NCBI RefSeq assembly: GCF_000425385.1
Contig: NZ_KE384359.1
Coordinates: 268,352 to 332,351 of the forward strand
Source: Pseudoduganella violaceinigra DSM 15887
GTDB taxonomy: Bacteria; Pseudomonadota; Gammaproteobacteria; Burkholderiales; Burkholderiaceae_D
Reading direction: 5' to 3'
DNA length: 64,000 nt
This document shows positions 17,830 through 25,610 of the stretch, piece after piece. The translations under genes and the position numbers were made by a program. The notes beneath the pieces were generated by a model that was not told the DNA's origin, did not search any database, and saw only the letters and a program-made list of their open reading frames with translations. Positions within the stretch are counted from its first letter, which is position 1, and each line of letters begins with the position of its first letter.

Positions 17830-18837
17830 ATGAAACGTATCAGCCTGACCCAATACCTCGTTGAAGAACAACGCCAGCACCACAGCATCCCAGCCGAACT
17901 GCGCCTCCTGATCGAGGTGGTCGGCCGCGCCTGCAAAACCATTTCGCACAGCGTCGGCAAGGGCGCCCTGGGCGAGGTGCTGGGCGCGCTGGAAAGCGAA
18001 AACGTGCAGGGCGAAGTCCAGAAGAAGCTGGACGTGATCTCCAATGAAATCCTGCTGGAAGCGAATGAATGGGGCGGCCACCTGGCGGCGATGGCGTCGG
18101 AAGAGATGGAAGACATCCATCCGATCCCTAACCGCTACCCGAAAGGCGAATACCTGCTGGTGTTCGACCCGCTGGACGGCTCCTCCAACATCGACGTCAA
18201 CGTCTCGATCGGCACCATCTTCTCCGTGCTGAAGGCGCCGGACGGCATGACCGAACCTACCGAGCAGGACTTCCTGCAGCCAGGCGCCAAGCAAGTGGCT
18301 GCCGGCTACGCGGTGTACGGCCCGCAGACCCTGCTGGTGCTGACCACCGGTAACGGCGTGAACTGCTTCACCCTGGACCGCGAGATGGGTTCGTGGGTGC
18401 TGACCCAGCGCAATATGCAAATTCCTGCCAAGACCAAGGAATTCGCGATCAACGCCTCCAACCAGCGCCACTGGCACGCGCCGGTGCAGCGTTACATCGG
18501 CGAACTGCTGGCCGGCTCCACCGGCCCGCGCGGCACCGACTTCAATATGCGCTGGATCGCTTCCATGGTGGCCGATGTGCACCGCATCCTGAACCGCGGC
18601 GGCATCTTCATGTACCCGGCCGACAATAAGGACCCAAGCAAGCCAGGCCGTCTGCGCCTGATGTACGAAGCGAACCCGATGGCTTTCATCGTCGAGCAGG
18701 CGGGCGGCATGGCCACCGACGGCAAGAAGCGCATCCTCGACATCCAGCCTGAGAAGCTGCACCAGCGTGTGCCGGTCTTCCTGGGGTCGCGCGACGAAGT
18801 GGCCCTGGTGACGAGCTATCACCAGGCCGGCGTGTAA
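17830..18837 (+). CDS. fbp: Fructose-1,6-bisphosphatase class I
   Basis: A 335-aa gluconeogenic phosphatase. It has the metal and phosphate site FDPLDGSSNIDVN near residues 113-125, the ITGxGxx-like segment GRACKTISHSVGKGA and the C-terminal sugar-binding region with NPMAFIVEQAGG. AGGGAAA precedes the ATG. It is probably co-transcribed with pepN from upstream. No following hairpin is visible before the tRNA gene. Confidence 0.95.
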   Translation: MKRISLTQYLVEEQRQHHSIPAELRLLIEVVGRACKTISHSVGKGALGEVLGALESENVQGEVQKKLDVISNEILLEANEWGGHLAAMASEEMEDIHPIPNRYPKGEYLLVFDPLDGSSNIDVNVSIGTIFSVLKAPDGMTEPTEQDFLQPGAKQVAAGYAVYGPQTLLVLTTGNGVNCFTLDREMGSWVLTQRNMQIPAKTKEFAINASNQRHWHAPVQRYIGELLAGSTGPRGTDFNMRWIASMVADVHRILNRGGIFMYPADNKDPSKPGRLRLMYEANPMAFIVEQAGGMATDGKKRILDIQPEKLHQRVPVFLGSRDEVALVTSYHQAGV

Positions 18838-18887
18838 TTTTTGCAATAATAGCGCTCTGCTACTAGCGAACGCGCAAGGTTGTTTGT

Positions 18888-18893
18888 TATAAT
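18888..18893 (+). promoter_or_regulatory. -10 element of the tRNA-Thr gene
   Basis: A perfect TATAAT lies 12 bases upstream of the tRNA 5' end. The -35 region is not a good match. Confidence 0.5.
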
Positions 18894-18904
18894 CCGGGCT
18901 CTTT

Positions 18905-18980
18905 GCCGGTGTAGCTCAGTTGGTAGAGCAGCTCATTCGTAATGAGAAGGTCGTAGGTTCGATTCCTATCTCCGGCACCA
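18905..18980 (+). tRNA. tRNA-Thr (anticodon CGU)
   Basis: A 76-base cloverleaf with encoded CCA. The D arm contains GCTCAGTTGGTAGAGC, the anticodon stem CTCAT/ATGAG encloses the loop with CGT at 18938-18940, and the T loop is TTCGATT. The acceptor stem pairs except for a U-U mismatch at position 6-67. Confidence 0.96.
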
Positions 18981-18990
18981 GGACGTATAG

Positions 18991-19026
18991 AAACCCTGTC
19001 AAATCTTTGATTTGGCAGGGTTTTTT
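18991..19026 (+). terminator. Terminator after tRNA-Thr
   Basis: An 11-bp stem (CCCTGTCAAAT with ATTTGGCAGGG, one T-G pair) and a 5-base loop followed by six T residues. The other strand begins with a short T run too, so it may also end the convergent small-protein gene. Confidence 0.85.
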
Positions 19027-19030
19027 CGTT

Positions 19031-19351
19031 TTACATCTTTGCGACCAGCGCCACAAGCGCGAGAAAAATTGCGATCAGGAGTCCGACGATCAGATGATTC
19101 TGCGAGTCCATCCGTGCATTCAGCTTTTCCATCGCCTCGTATAACTTGGCTTCGAATTCTGCTCGCAATTCGATGCGCAGATTATCCAAGCTATTTTCGA
19201 GGTGTTTGAAGTGTCCGGCTACCTGCTCAAAGCGAACGTCGAGATGTGAGCGTAGCGACTGTAATTCACACGAAAGATTTGTCACGGCATTCTCCAGCTT
19301 GGCGATGCGTTTCTCGTGGTCGGCGAGCTCTGGCGGGGGAGTGGCGTCCAT
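19031..19351 (-). CDS. Coiled-coil protein with C-terminal membrane helix
   Basis: A 106-aa protein. Residues 10-75 are a heptad-rich coiled coil with DHEKRIAKLENAVTNL and repeated Leu/Ile at a/d positions. The C-terminal 20 residues (LIVGLLIAIFLALVALVAKM) form a tail anchor. The architecture recalls DUF1640/haemolysin-XhlA-type proteins. ATG 19351 is chosen over the upstream in-frame ATG because AAGGAG precedes it by 7 bases. It is monocistronic between the tRNA terminator and the hydrolase pseudogene. Function unknown. Confidence 0.75.
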   Translation of the reverse strand: MDATPPPELADHEKRIAKLENAVTNLSCELQSLRSHLDVRFEQVAGHFKHLENSLDNLRIELRAEFEAKLYEAMEKLNARMDSQNHLIVGLLIAIFLALVALVAKM

Positions 19352-19434
19352 GGCGGCTCCTTGAAGTGATCCTACCATTGTCGCCACCCGATAAAGCGCG
19401 CGCTTGATGCACGTCGAACGTGCGCAGCGCCGCG

Positions 19435-20366
19435 TTACTTCACGTTACGCGCGAGGAAAGTGCGCATCAGTTTGCCTATTTCCGCGCCGTCTTCCTCCAG
19501 TGCGAAGTGGCCGGTGTCGAGCAAGTGAAGCTCGGCTCGCGGCAGGTCGCGCAGGTAGGGCGCGGCACCAGCGGCGGGGAAGATCTTGTCGTTCTTGCCC
19601 CAGGCGATCAGCATCGGCGGCTGGTGTTTGCGGAAATAGGCTTGCCACTCCGGATAACGTCCCGGGTTGCTGCCATAGCTGTAGAACAGCTCGAGCTGGA
19701 TGTCCTTGTTGCCCGGGCGGTCCATGTATGCCTGGTCCACGGTCATGCGTCGGGGCTGATCTTGCCGGCATCGCGCACGCCGTGCGTGTACTGCCATTTG
19801 GTCGCGCCGATTTCAAAGAAGGGCTTCAGTTTGGCGCCGTTTGTTTCGGATTTTTCGGCCCAGTAAGCCTTGAATGGCGCCCAGAATTCGTTGTCGATGC
19901 CTTCGTTGTAGGCATTGCCGTTCTGGACCACGATGGCGGACACGCGCTCAGGGTGCGCAGTAGCGAGACGGAAGCCGATCGGGGCGCCGTAGTCCTGTAC
20001 GTACAAGGCGTACGTCGATGCGCCGACCGCGGCGGTGAACTTGTCGACCACGGCGGCGAGGTTGTCGAAGCTGTAGGCGAATTTATCGGGTGCCGGCATA
20101 TCGCTTTGGCCGAAGCCGGGATAATCGGGGGCGATCACGTGGTAGCGGTCCGCCAGCTGCGGGATCAGGTTGCGGAACATCTGGGATGACGTCGGGAAGC
20201 CGTGCAGCAGCAGCACGGTTGGCGCATCTTTCGGCCCGGCTTCGCGGTAGAAGATGTTGATGCCATCGACTTTGACCGTGCGATAGCTGACATCCGCCGG
20301 TGCGGCGAAGGCGGTGGCGCCAGCAAAGGCGAGGACCAGGGATGCGGCGATGCGAGAGGTTTTCAT
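19435..20366 (-). pseudogene. Exported alpha/beta hydrolase, frameshifted
   Basis: The gene begins at ATG 20366 after GAAGGAAG. It encodes a signal peptide, then a haloalkane-dehalogenase/epoxide-hydrolase-like alpha/beta fold: LLLHGFPTSSQMFR, DYPGFGQSD and nucleophile elbow VQDYGAPIG (Asp). Translation stops at 19743-19745 (after ISPDA), but the matching C-terminal half continues in another frame (TVDQAYMDRPG, WGKNDKIFP, DTGHFALEE) to 19435. Aligning by eye with the paralogue at 20527, one missing G at about 19744-19746 explains the break. The rest of the reading is undamaged, so the lesion is recent or a sequencing error. An intact product would be about 310 aa. Confidence 0.8.
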
Positions 20367-20426
20367 GTTCGCTTCCTTCAACAGTGGTTTGGATGGGATG
20401 GATTTTAGGAAGCCGCCGGGTACGGG

Positions 20427-20471
20427 GGAACTACGCGCAGCGAAACAATCCATTTCGCTGCGCGTAGTTCC
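20427..20471. promoter_or_regulatory. Perfect 19-bp inverted repeat between divergent hydrolases
   Basis: The arms 20427-20445 and 20453-20471 are exact reverse complements over 19 bases, separated by the 7-base spacer CAATCCA. The element is central in the 160-bp divergent region, between start codons at 20366 and 20527. There is no T run, so a shared operator fits better than a terminator. Confidence 0.7.
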
Positions 20472-20526
20472 GCGTGGCGCGAGGCGCCGATAGAGTAGGG
20501 GCATCGACAACCCACTGGAGAACACC

Positions 20527-21486
20527 ATGAAAACCCTGTTAGCCTCTGCCGCCATTGCGCTTGCCGTCGTCGCCCCTGCATATGCGGCGCCGGTAGCCTA
20601 CCGCTCCGTCAACGTGGACGGCGTGAACATCGCATATCGCGAAGCGGGGAACGCCAGCAAGCCGGCTGTCCTGCTGCTGCACGGCGTTCCCAGTTCATCG
20701 CGCATGTACGACGGCCTGCTGCGCAAGCTGGGCGACCGCTATCACCTGATCGCGCCGGATTATCCGGGCTTTGGCAACAGCGATGCGCCAGATCCCCAGA
20801 AGTTTGCCTACACCTTTGAGAACCTGGCCGTCGTCATGCAGCACTTCACCGATGCGGTCGGCGCGCGCCGCTATGTGCTGCTGATGCAGGATTACGGGGC
20901 TCCCGTAGGCATGCGCCTGGCCCAGGCGCGGCCGGAAGCGGTGCAGGCGCTGGTGTTCCAGAACGGGAATGTGTACGAGGAGGGCCTGGGTGCGATGTGG
21001 GCCAAGCGCAAACCGTTCTGGGCGAACCGCGAGGCGCATGAGAAGGACGTGATCGCGGTGCACCAGTCGGTGGCGGCGACCCGCGCGCGCCACATCGGCA
21101 GTGATCCCGATATTGCGGCGTATGACCCGGATCTGTGGATGGACGAATATGCCTACCTTAACCGTCCCGGCCAGGCGCGTATCCAGGCCGACCTCATTTA
21201 CGACTATCAGCACAACCTGGCCGCGTATCCGCAATGGCAGGCTTGGCTGAAACAGCGCCAGTTGCCGACACTGGTCGTCTGGGGCAAGCACGACCTGGCT
21301 TTCACCGTGCCTGGAGCGCAGGCCTTCAAGCGCGATAACCCGTCCGCGGAAGTGCATGTTCTCGACGGCGGCCATTTTGTGATGGATACGAAGCTCGATG
21401 AAGTCGCCGCCATCACAGGCGCCTTCCTCGGCAAGCTTAGTTCAGGTGCGGGTGCGTCCGCAGGTGCTGCGCCAGCAGGTCGATGA
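20527..21486 (+). CDS. Exported alpha/beta hydrolase (intact paralogue)
   Basis: A 319-aa protein paralogous to the frameshifted divergent neighbour. It has a signal peptide ending in AYAAP near residue 21, then LLLHGVPSSSRMYD, DYPGFGNSD, nucleophile region LMQDYGAPVG (Asp near 122), acid-loop WGKHDLAF and His in DGGHFVMD. Asp as nucleophile points to the haloalkane dehalogenase/epoxide hydrolase subgroup. The last 50 bases overlap the convergent LysR gene. Periplasmic location is unusual for this subgroup. Substrate unknown. Confidence 0.85.
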   Translation: MKTLLASAAIALAVVAPAYAAPVAYRSVNVDGVNIAYREAGNASKPAVLLLHGVPSSSRMYDGLLRKLGDRYHLIAPDYPGFGNSDAPDPQKFAYTFENLAVVMQHFTDAVGARRYVLLMQDYGAPVGMRLAQARPEAVQALVFQNGNVYEEGLGAMWAKRKPFWANREAHEKDVIAVHQSVAATRARHIGSDPDIAAYDPDLWMDEYAYLNRPGQARIQADLIYDYQHNLAAYPQWQAWLKQRQLPTLVVWGKHDLAFTVPGAQAFKRDNPSAEVHVLDGGHFVMDTKLDEVAAITGAFLGKLSSGAGASAGAAPAGR

Positions 21487-22336
21487 ATTTGCGCACGTTG
21501 GAGGAGCCGTACTTGCTCTCGCGGTGCAGGATATGCACCGGCCACGGTTCCTCTTCAAACTCCGGCAGGAGGATTTTCAGCCTGCCGTCCGCAAGTTCAT
21601 CGGCCATCTGGTAGGACAGCAGGCGGCAGATGCCCAGCCCCTCGACTGCGGCGCGAATGGCCGCGTCGTTGCTGGTGACGGTGAAGCGGGGTTTCATGCG
21701 GACTGTTATGGGCTCGCTGCCGCGGCCGAACTTCCACTCCACGCGCGGCGTGATATTGCTGGCGGCGATGATCGTATGCCGCGGCAATTCGTCCGGGTGC
21801 CCGGGTTCGCCGTGCCTGGCGAGATATTCCGGTGAGGCGCACAGCACGCGCCGCATGCTGCCCACGCGCAGCGCCCTCATGCTGGAATCGGGCAGGGGGC
21901 CCAGGCGGACCGCGACATCCATGCCTTCCTCGAGCAGGTTGACCACGCGGTCCAGGAAATAGGCGCTGACATCGACTTCGGGGTACTGCTGCAGGAATTG
22001 CACGATGCAGGGCGTGACGAAGCTCTTCCCGAACAGGACGGAGGCGGTGACGGACAGGTTGCCCTTTGGCTGGGAATTGACGCCGGCCGCGGCATCATTG
22101 GCTTCCTCGATGCTGGCGAGGATGTTGCGGCAGTCGTCCAGATAGCGCTGGCCCGCCTCGGTCAGGCGCACATTGCGCGTGGTCCGCTGCAGCAGCTGCG
22201 CGCCCAGCTGTTCCTCCAGCGCCGCCACCGCGCGGGTGATGGCGGCCGGCGACATGTTCAGGCTGCGCGAGGCGCCGGCAAAACTCTCCTGCTCGCCTAC
22301 CGCCACGAATACCGTCATCAGGTGCATCTGATCCAT
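21437..22336 (-). CDS. LysR-family transcriptional regulator
   Basis: A 299-aa regulator with an N-terminal winged helix-turn-helix (FAGASRSLNMSPAAITRAVAALEEQLG, residues 17-43) and a periplasmic-binding-like effector domain. GAGAGGAAATAA precedes the ATG. It is divergent from the catecholate receptor gene and convergent with the intact hydrolase. Its targets could be the hydrolase pair with the inverted repeat or the receptor promoter region; neither can be chosen from sequence alone. Confidence 0.88.
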   Translation of the reverse strand: MDQMHLMTVFVAVGEQESFAGASRSLNMSPAAITRAVAALEEQLGAQLLQRTTRNVRLTEAGQRYLDDCRNILASIEEANDAAAGVNSQPKGNLSVTASVLFGKSFVTPCIVQFLQQYPEVDVSAYFLDRVVNLLEEGMDVAVRLGPLPDSSMRALRVGSMRRVLCASPEYLARHGEPGHPDELPRHTIIAASNITPRVEWKFGRGSEPITVRMKPRFTVTSNDAAIRAAVEGLGICRLLSYQMADELADGRLKILLPEFEEEPWPVHILHRESKYGSSNVRKFIDLLAQHLRTHPHLN

Positions 22337-22373
22337 TTATTTCCTCTCAGCACGATGGTTTCCGTTAATAATT

Positions 22374-22402
22374 ATGACAGATTAACTTTTTTGCCTTATA
22401 CT
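22374..22402 (+). promoter_or_regulatory. Sigma-70 promoter of the siderophore receptor
   Basis: ATGACA (22374-22379) and TATACT (22397-22402) are separated by the optimal 17 bases; each differs from consensus at one position. The predicted transcript start is near 22409, ten bases ahead of the Fur box. Confidence 0.7.
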
Positions 22403-22418
22403 TCTTGCATGTTTGAAT

Positions 22419-22437
22419 GAGAATGATTATCATTTGC
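22419..22437 (+). promoter_or_regulatory. Fur box
   Basis: GAGAATGATTATCATTTGC matches the 19-bp Fur consensus at 15 of 19 positions and contains an intact AATGAT/ATCATT core. It lies from about +10 to +28 of the predicted transcript and 26 bases before the receptor ATG, so iron-loaded Fur would block transcription. Confidence 0.88.
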
Positions 22438-22463
22438 GTTCTTTTTCAAACGTGAAGCGTGTT

Positions 22464-24413
22464 ATGTCCTTTTCGAAAACCCTCCTCGCGGCAAGCTTGG
22501 CCGCAATCGGCCTCCCCGCAGTTGCTGACGAAGCCGCCGGTGCCAGCGACGGTAATGTCGTCGTCGTGACCGCATCGATGCGTGCCCATACCGTGGCCGG
22601 CGCGCCAGCGTTCACGACCGTCCTGACGGCGGAAGATATCGCCAAGTCGCCGGCCAATGGCCTGGCCGACCTGCTGCGCGACAGCGTGGGCGTGAACAAC
22701 CAGACCGACGGTAACGGCCGCGACGAGATCCGCATCCGCGGCCTGGGCGGCAAGTACACCTTGATGCTGGTGAACGGCAAGCGCGTATCGTCCGGGGGCG
22801 CCCTGTGGCGCGGCGGTGATTTCGATTTCAGCTCGGTCCCGCTGTCCAGCATCAAGCGGGTGGAAATCGTGCGCGGCCCGATGGCGGCGCTGTACGGCTC
22901 TGATGCGATCGGCGGCGTGATCAACATCATCACCTGGCCGGCCAGCAAGGAGTGGAAAGGCAGCGTCACCGGCGAATACCGCACCGTGGCCAGCGGCTAC
23001 GACGGCGACCAGTACCGCGTTGGCGCGAATGCTTCCGGCGCCCTGAGCGACACGGTGAGCCTGTCCCTGGCCGGCGAGCGCTATGACCGCGACGCATGGT
23101 GGGATACCCCGGCCAGCGACAAGACCCGCACGCCGCGCCTGGAAGAGAAGAAGGCGAGTAACCTGACGGGCACCCTGACCTGGCAAGTGGCGGAGAACCA
23201 GTCGCTGGACTTCGACCTGGGCTACAACAAGGACAAACGTCCGCGCGTGATGTACTACTACGCCTTCTACCCGGCGTACAATTTCGAATCGAAGGACATC
23301 CGCGACCAGGACATCGAGCGCAAGACCTACGGCCTGACCCACCGCGCAAACTGGGACTGGGGTAACACCACCGCCTACATCACCCGTGAAAGCGCGGAGA
23401 TCCAGGACTTCAACACCCGCTACAATGCGCCGCAGCAGCGCACCCTGAAGGAAGACAATACCTACGCCAAGTTCTACGGCAGCACTGCCCTGGGCATCAA
23501 CGCCCTGACGGCCGGTGTGGACCTGCGCCGCCAGGTGATCCACGACGGCGCCAGCTATCTGGACACCGGCAAGGTAAGCACCGATACCAAGGCCGTCTTC
23601 CTGGAAGATGAACTGACCCTGGCCAAGGACCTGCGCCTGACGCTGGCGGGCCGCTTCGACGACCACAGCGTGTTCGGCGGCCACTTCTCGCCCAAGAGCT
23701 ACCTGGTCTGGCAAAGCAATGATGTGCTGACCGTCAAGGGCGGCATCAGCAAGGCCTTCAAGGCGCCGGACGCCTATCAGCTGAGCAAGGAATACCGTAT
23801 CGTCAGCTGCGGCGGCAGCTGCTTCCTGTCCGGCAATCCGGAGTTGTCGCCGGAAACCAGCACCAATTACGAAATCGGCTTCGAAATGCACCAGAAGACC
23901 TGGGACTTCACCGCCGTGGCATTCAGGAACGATGTGGACGGCCTGATCGTGGCAACTTACGATCCGGTGGCTAATGCCCGCCATTGGACCAATGTGGCGC
24001 AAGCCAAGACCAACGGCATCGAGCTGGAAGGCAATGTGCAGTTGCTGCCGTCGCTGACCCTGACCGCCAACTACACCCACCTGAACGCGGATTATGTGAA
24101 CGAAAAGGGTGTCACCGCGGTGCTGGACAACCGTCCGAAAAACGTGGGCATGGCAAGCCTGGCCTGGACGGTGCTGCCGGGCGTCCAGACTTCGCTGTCG
24201 GCGCACTACACCGGCAAGCAGTTCTACGCCGAAAAAGAGATGCCGGCCTACACCCGCGTCGACCTGGGCGTTTCCGCCAAAGTCGACAAGCACTGGACCG
24301 TGCGTACCGGCGTCAAGAACCTGACCGACGTCGACCTGGCGAAGAAGAGCAAGGACTTCAGCTTCTTCGAACTGGGCCGCAATTACTACGTCAGCGCCAC
24401 GTACGGCTTCTGA
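22464..24413 (+). CDS. TonB-dependent catecholate siderophore receptor
   Basis: A 649-aa outer-membrane receptor of the FepA/CirA group. A signal peptide (cleavage near AVADE, residue 22) is followed by a TonB-box-like NVVVVTAS. The plug domain contains IRGLGGKYTLMLVNGKR and VEIVRGPMAALYGSDAIGGVINIIT; a 22-strand barrel ends in aromatic YYVSATYGF. I start at ATG 22464 because the longer frame from 22413 would place the Fur box within the coding region. It is the likely uptake receptor for the ferric siderophore made by the downstream genes. Confidence 0.92.
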   Translation: MSFSKTLLAASLAAIGLPAVADEAAGASDGNVVVVTASMRAHTVAGAPAFTTVLTAEDIAKSPANGLADLLRDSVGVNNQTDGNGRDEIRIRGLGGKYTLMLVNGKRVSSGGALWRGGDFDFSSVPLSSIKRVEIVRGPMAALYGSDAIGGVINIITWPASKEWKGSVTGEYRTVASGYDGDQYRVGANASGALSDTVSLSLAGERYDRDAWWDTPASDKTRTPRLEEKKASNLTGTLTWQVAENQSLDFDLGYNKDKRPRVMYYYAFYPAYNFESKDIRDQDIERKTYGLTHRANWDWGNTTAYITRESAEIQDFNTRYNAPQQRTLKEDNTYAKFYGSTALGINALTAGVDLRRQVIHDGASYLDTGKVSTDTKAVFLEDELTLAKDLRLTLAGRFDDHSVFGGHFSPKSYLVWQSNDVLTVKGGISKAFKAPDAYQLSKEYRIVSCGGSCFLSGNPELSPETSTNYEIGFEMHQKTWDFTAVAFRNDVDGLIVATYDPVANARHWTNVAQAKTNGIELEGNVQLLPSLTLTANYTHLNADYVNEKGVTAVLDNRPKNVGMASLAWTVLPGVQTSLSAHYTGKQFYAEKEMPAYTRVDLGVSAKVDKHWTVRTGVKNLTDVDLAKKSKDFSFFELGRNYYVSATYGF

Positions 24414-24417
24414 CACC

Positions 24418-24437
24418 GGTGGGGCTGCGGCCCCACC
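24418..24437 (+). terminator. Hairpin between receptor gene and entC
   Basis: A perfect 8-bp GC-rich stem (24418-24425 with 24430-24437) has a TGCG tetraloop. It is followed by TCTT and a C run rather than T residues. It may protect the receptor mRNA or partly attenuate read-through into the biosynthetic genes. Confidence 0.5.
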
Positions 24438-24497
24438 TCTTCCCCCCCCTAGCCAGCGTCGAGCCAGCGAACCAACCAATAGTTTGCGAGGTAGACC

Positions 24498-25610
24498 ATG
24501 GCTACGAGCTTATTCCTGTCGCCGCACCGTTCGCTGCGCGGCAGCGGCGTTGCAGAACGCATCGACACGCCGGCATTCGATGCCGGCCGTCTGCAGGCCG
24601 ATGTCGCTGCGGCCTTGCGCCGTGCGCGCGTGCGCGGCAATCCACACCCGGTGGCGCTGGGCGCCATCCCGTTCGATACCCGCCAGCCGTCCGCGCTGGT
24701 GGTGCCCATGGTATCGGAATTCATTGAGCGCTCCAGCGTGGTGCAGGAGGCTGCGGTTGAATTGCCGCCCATCCTGCGCGAGCAAAGCATTCCCGGCGAG
24801 GAGCGCTTCAAGCAGGGCGTGCGCCAGGCCGTCGCCAATTTCGGTTTGAGCGATATCCGCAAGGCGGTGCTGTCGCGTCTTCTCGACGTCGAGCTGGCGG
24901 GCCGTGCCGACGCGGGCGATATCTTCCGGCGCCTGATGGCGCGCAATCCTTCCGGCTTCCAGTTCCGGCTGCCGCTGGCGGACGGCTCGGAGCTGGTCGG
25001 CGTGAGCCCTGAACTGCTGGTGCGCAAGGAAGGCGCGCGCATGGAGTCCAATCCCTTGGCGGGCTCCGCGCGGCGCGATGCCGACCCGGCGCGCGACCGC
25101 GCGGTGTCGGATGCGCTGCTGCGCTCGGCCAAGGATGCCTACGAACATCGCCTGGTGACGGACGAAATCCGGCGTGTGTTGGCGCCGGTCTGCCGCGAGC
25201 TGTCGATTCCGGAACACCCGTCGCTGCTGTCCACGTCCGCCATGTGGCATCTCTCGACGCCGATCGAAGGCACCCTGCACGACGGCGCGCTGGGCGCGCT
25301 GGAACTGGCCTGCCGCCTGCACCCGACGCCGGCGGTGTGCGGCTTCCCGACGCGCCTGGCGCGCAAGCTGATCGACCTGGTCGAGCCTTTCGACCGCGGC
25401 CTGTTCGCCGGCATGGTGGGCTGGTGCGACGACCAGGGCAACGGCGAGTGGGCCGTGACCATCCGCTGCGGGCGCGTGGACGGCAACCGCGTGCAGCTGT
25501 TCGCGGGCGCCGGCATCGTGGCCGATTCCTGCCCGGATGCCGAGTGGGCGGAAACCCAGGCCAAGCTGCAAACCATGCTGGGCGCCCTGACCGCCAGGGA
25601 GGCCGCATGA
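24498..25610 (+). CDS. entC: Isochorismate synthase
   Basis: A 370-aa cytoplasmic enzyme converting chorismate to isochorismate, the first step to 2,3-dihydroxybenzoate. The chorismate-binding fold is intact: ESNPLAGSARRD, SAMWHLSTPIEG, HPTPAVCGFP and GLFAGMVGW with the catalytic and Mg-binding Glu residues. GAGG precedes the ATG. The TGA overlaps the entE start. It opens a run of fourteen same-strand genes to 45.9 kb with no terminator seen, so a single long transcript is likely, perhaps fed by the Fur-regulated receptor promoter. Confidence 0.95.
   Translation: MATSLFLSPHRSLRGSGVAERIDTPAFDAGRLQADVAAALRRARVRGNPHPVALGAIPFDTRQPSALVVPMVSEFIERSSVVQEAAVELPPILREQSIPGEERFKQGVRQAVANFGLSDIRKAVLSRLLDVELAGRADAGDIFRRLMARNPSGFQFRLPLADGSELVGVSPELLVRKEGARMESNPLAGSARRDADPARDRAVSDALLRSAKDAYEHRLVTDEIRRVLAPVCRELSIPEHPSLLSTSAMWHLSTPIEGTLHDGALGALELACRLHPTPAVCGFPTRLARKLIDLVEPFDRGLFAGMVGWCDDQGNGEWAVTIRCGRVDGNRVQLFAGAGIVADSCPDAEWAETQAKLQTMLGALTAREAA

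Noticed and set aside
22413..22463. Upstream extension of the TonB receptor frame
   Set aside because: It covers the Fur box and reaches the predicted transcript start, and the signal peptide begins at ATG 22464.
25244..25606. Open frame extending entE upstream through the end of entC
   Set aside because: The standard EntE N-terminus begins at ATG 25607, coupled to the entC stop; the upstream part overlaps coding entC.
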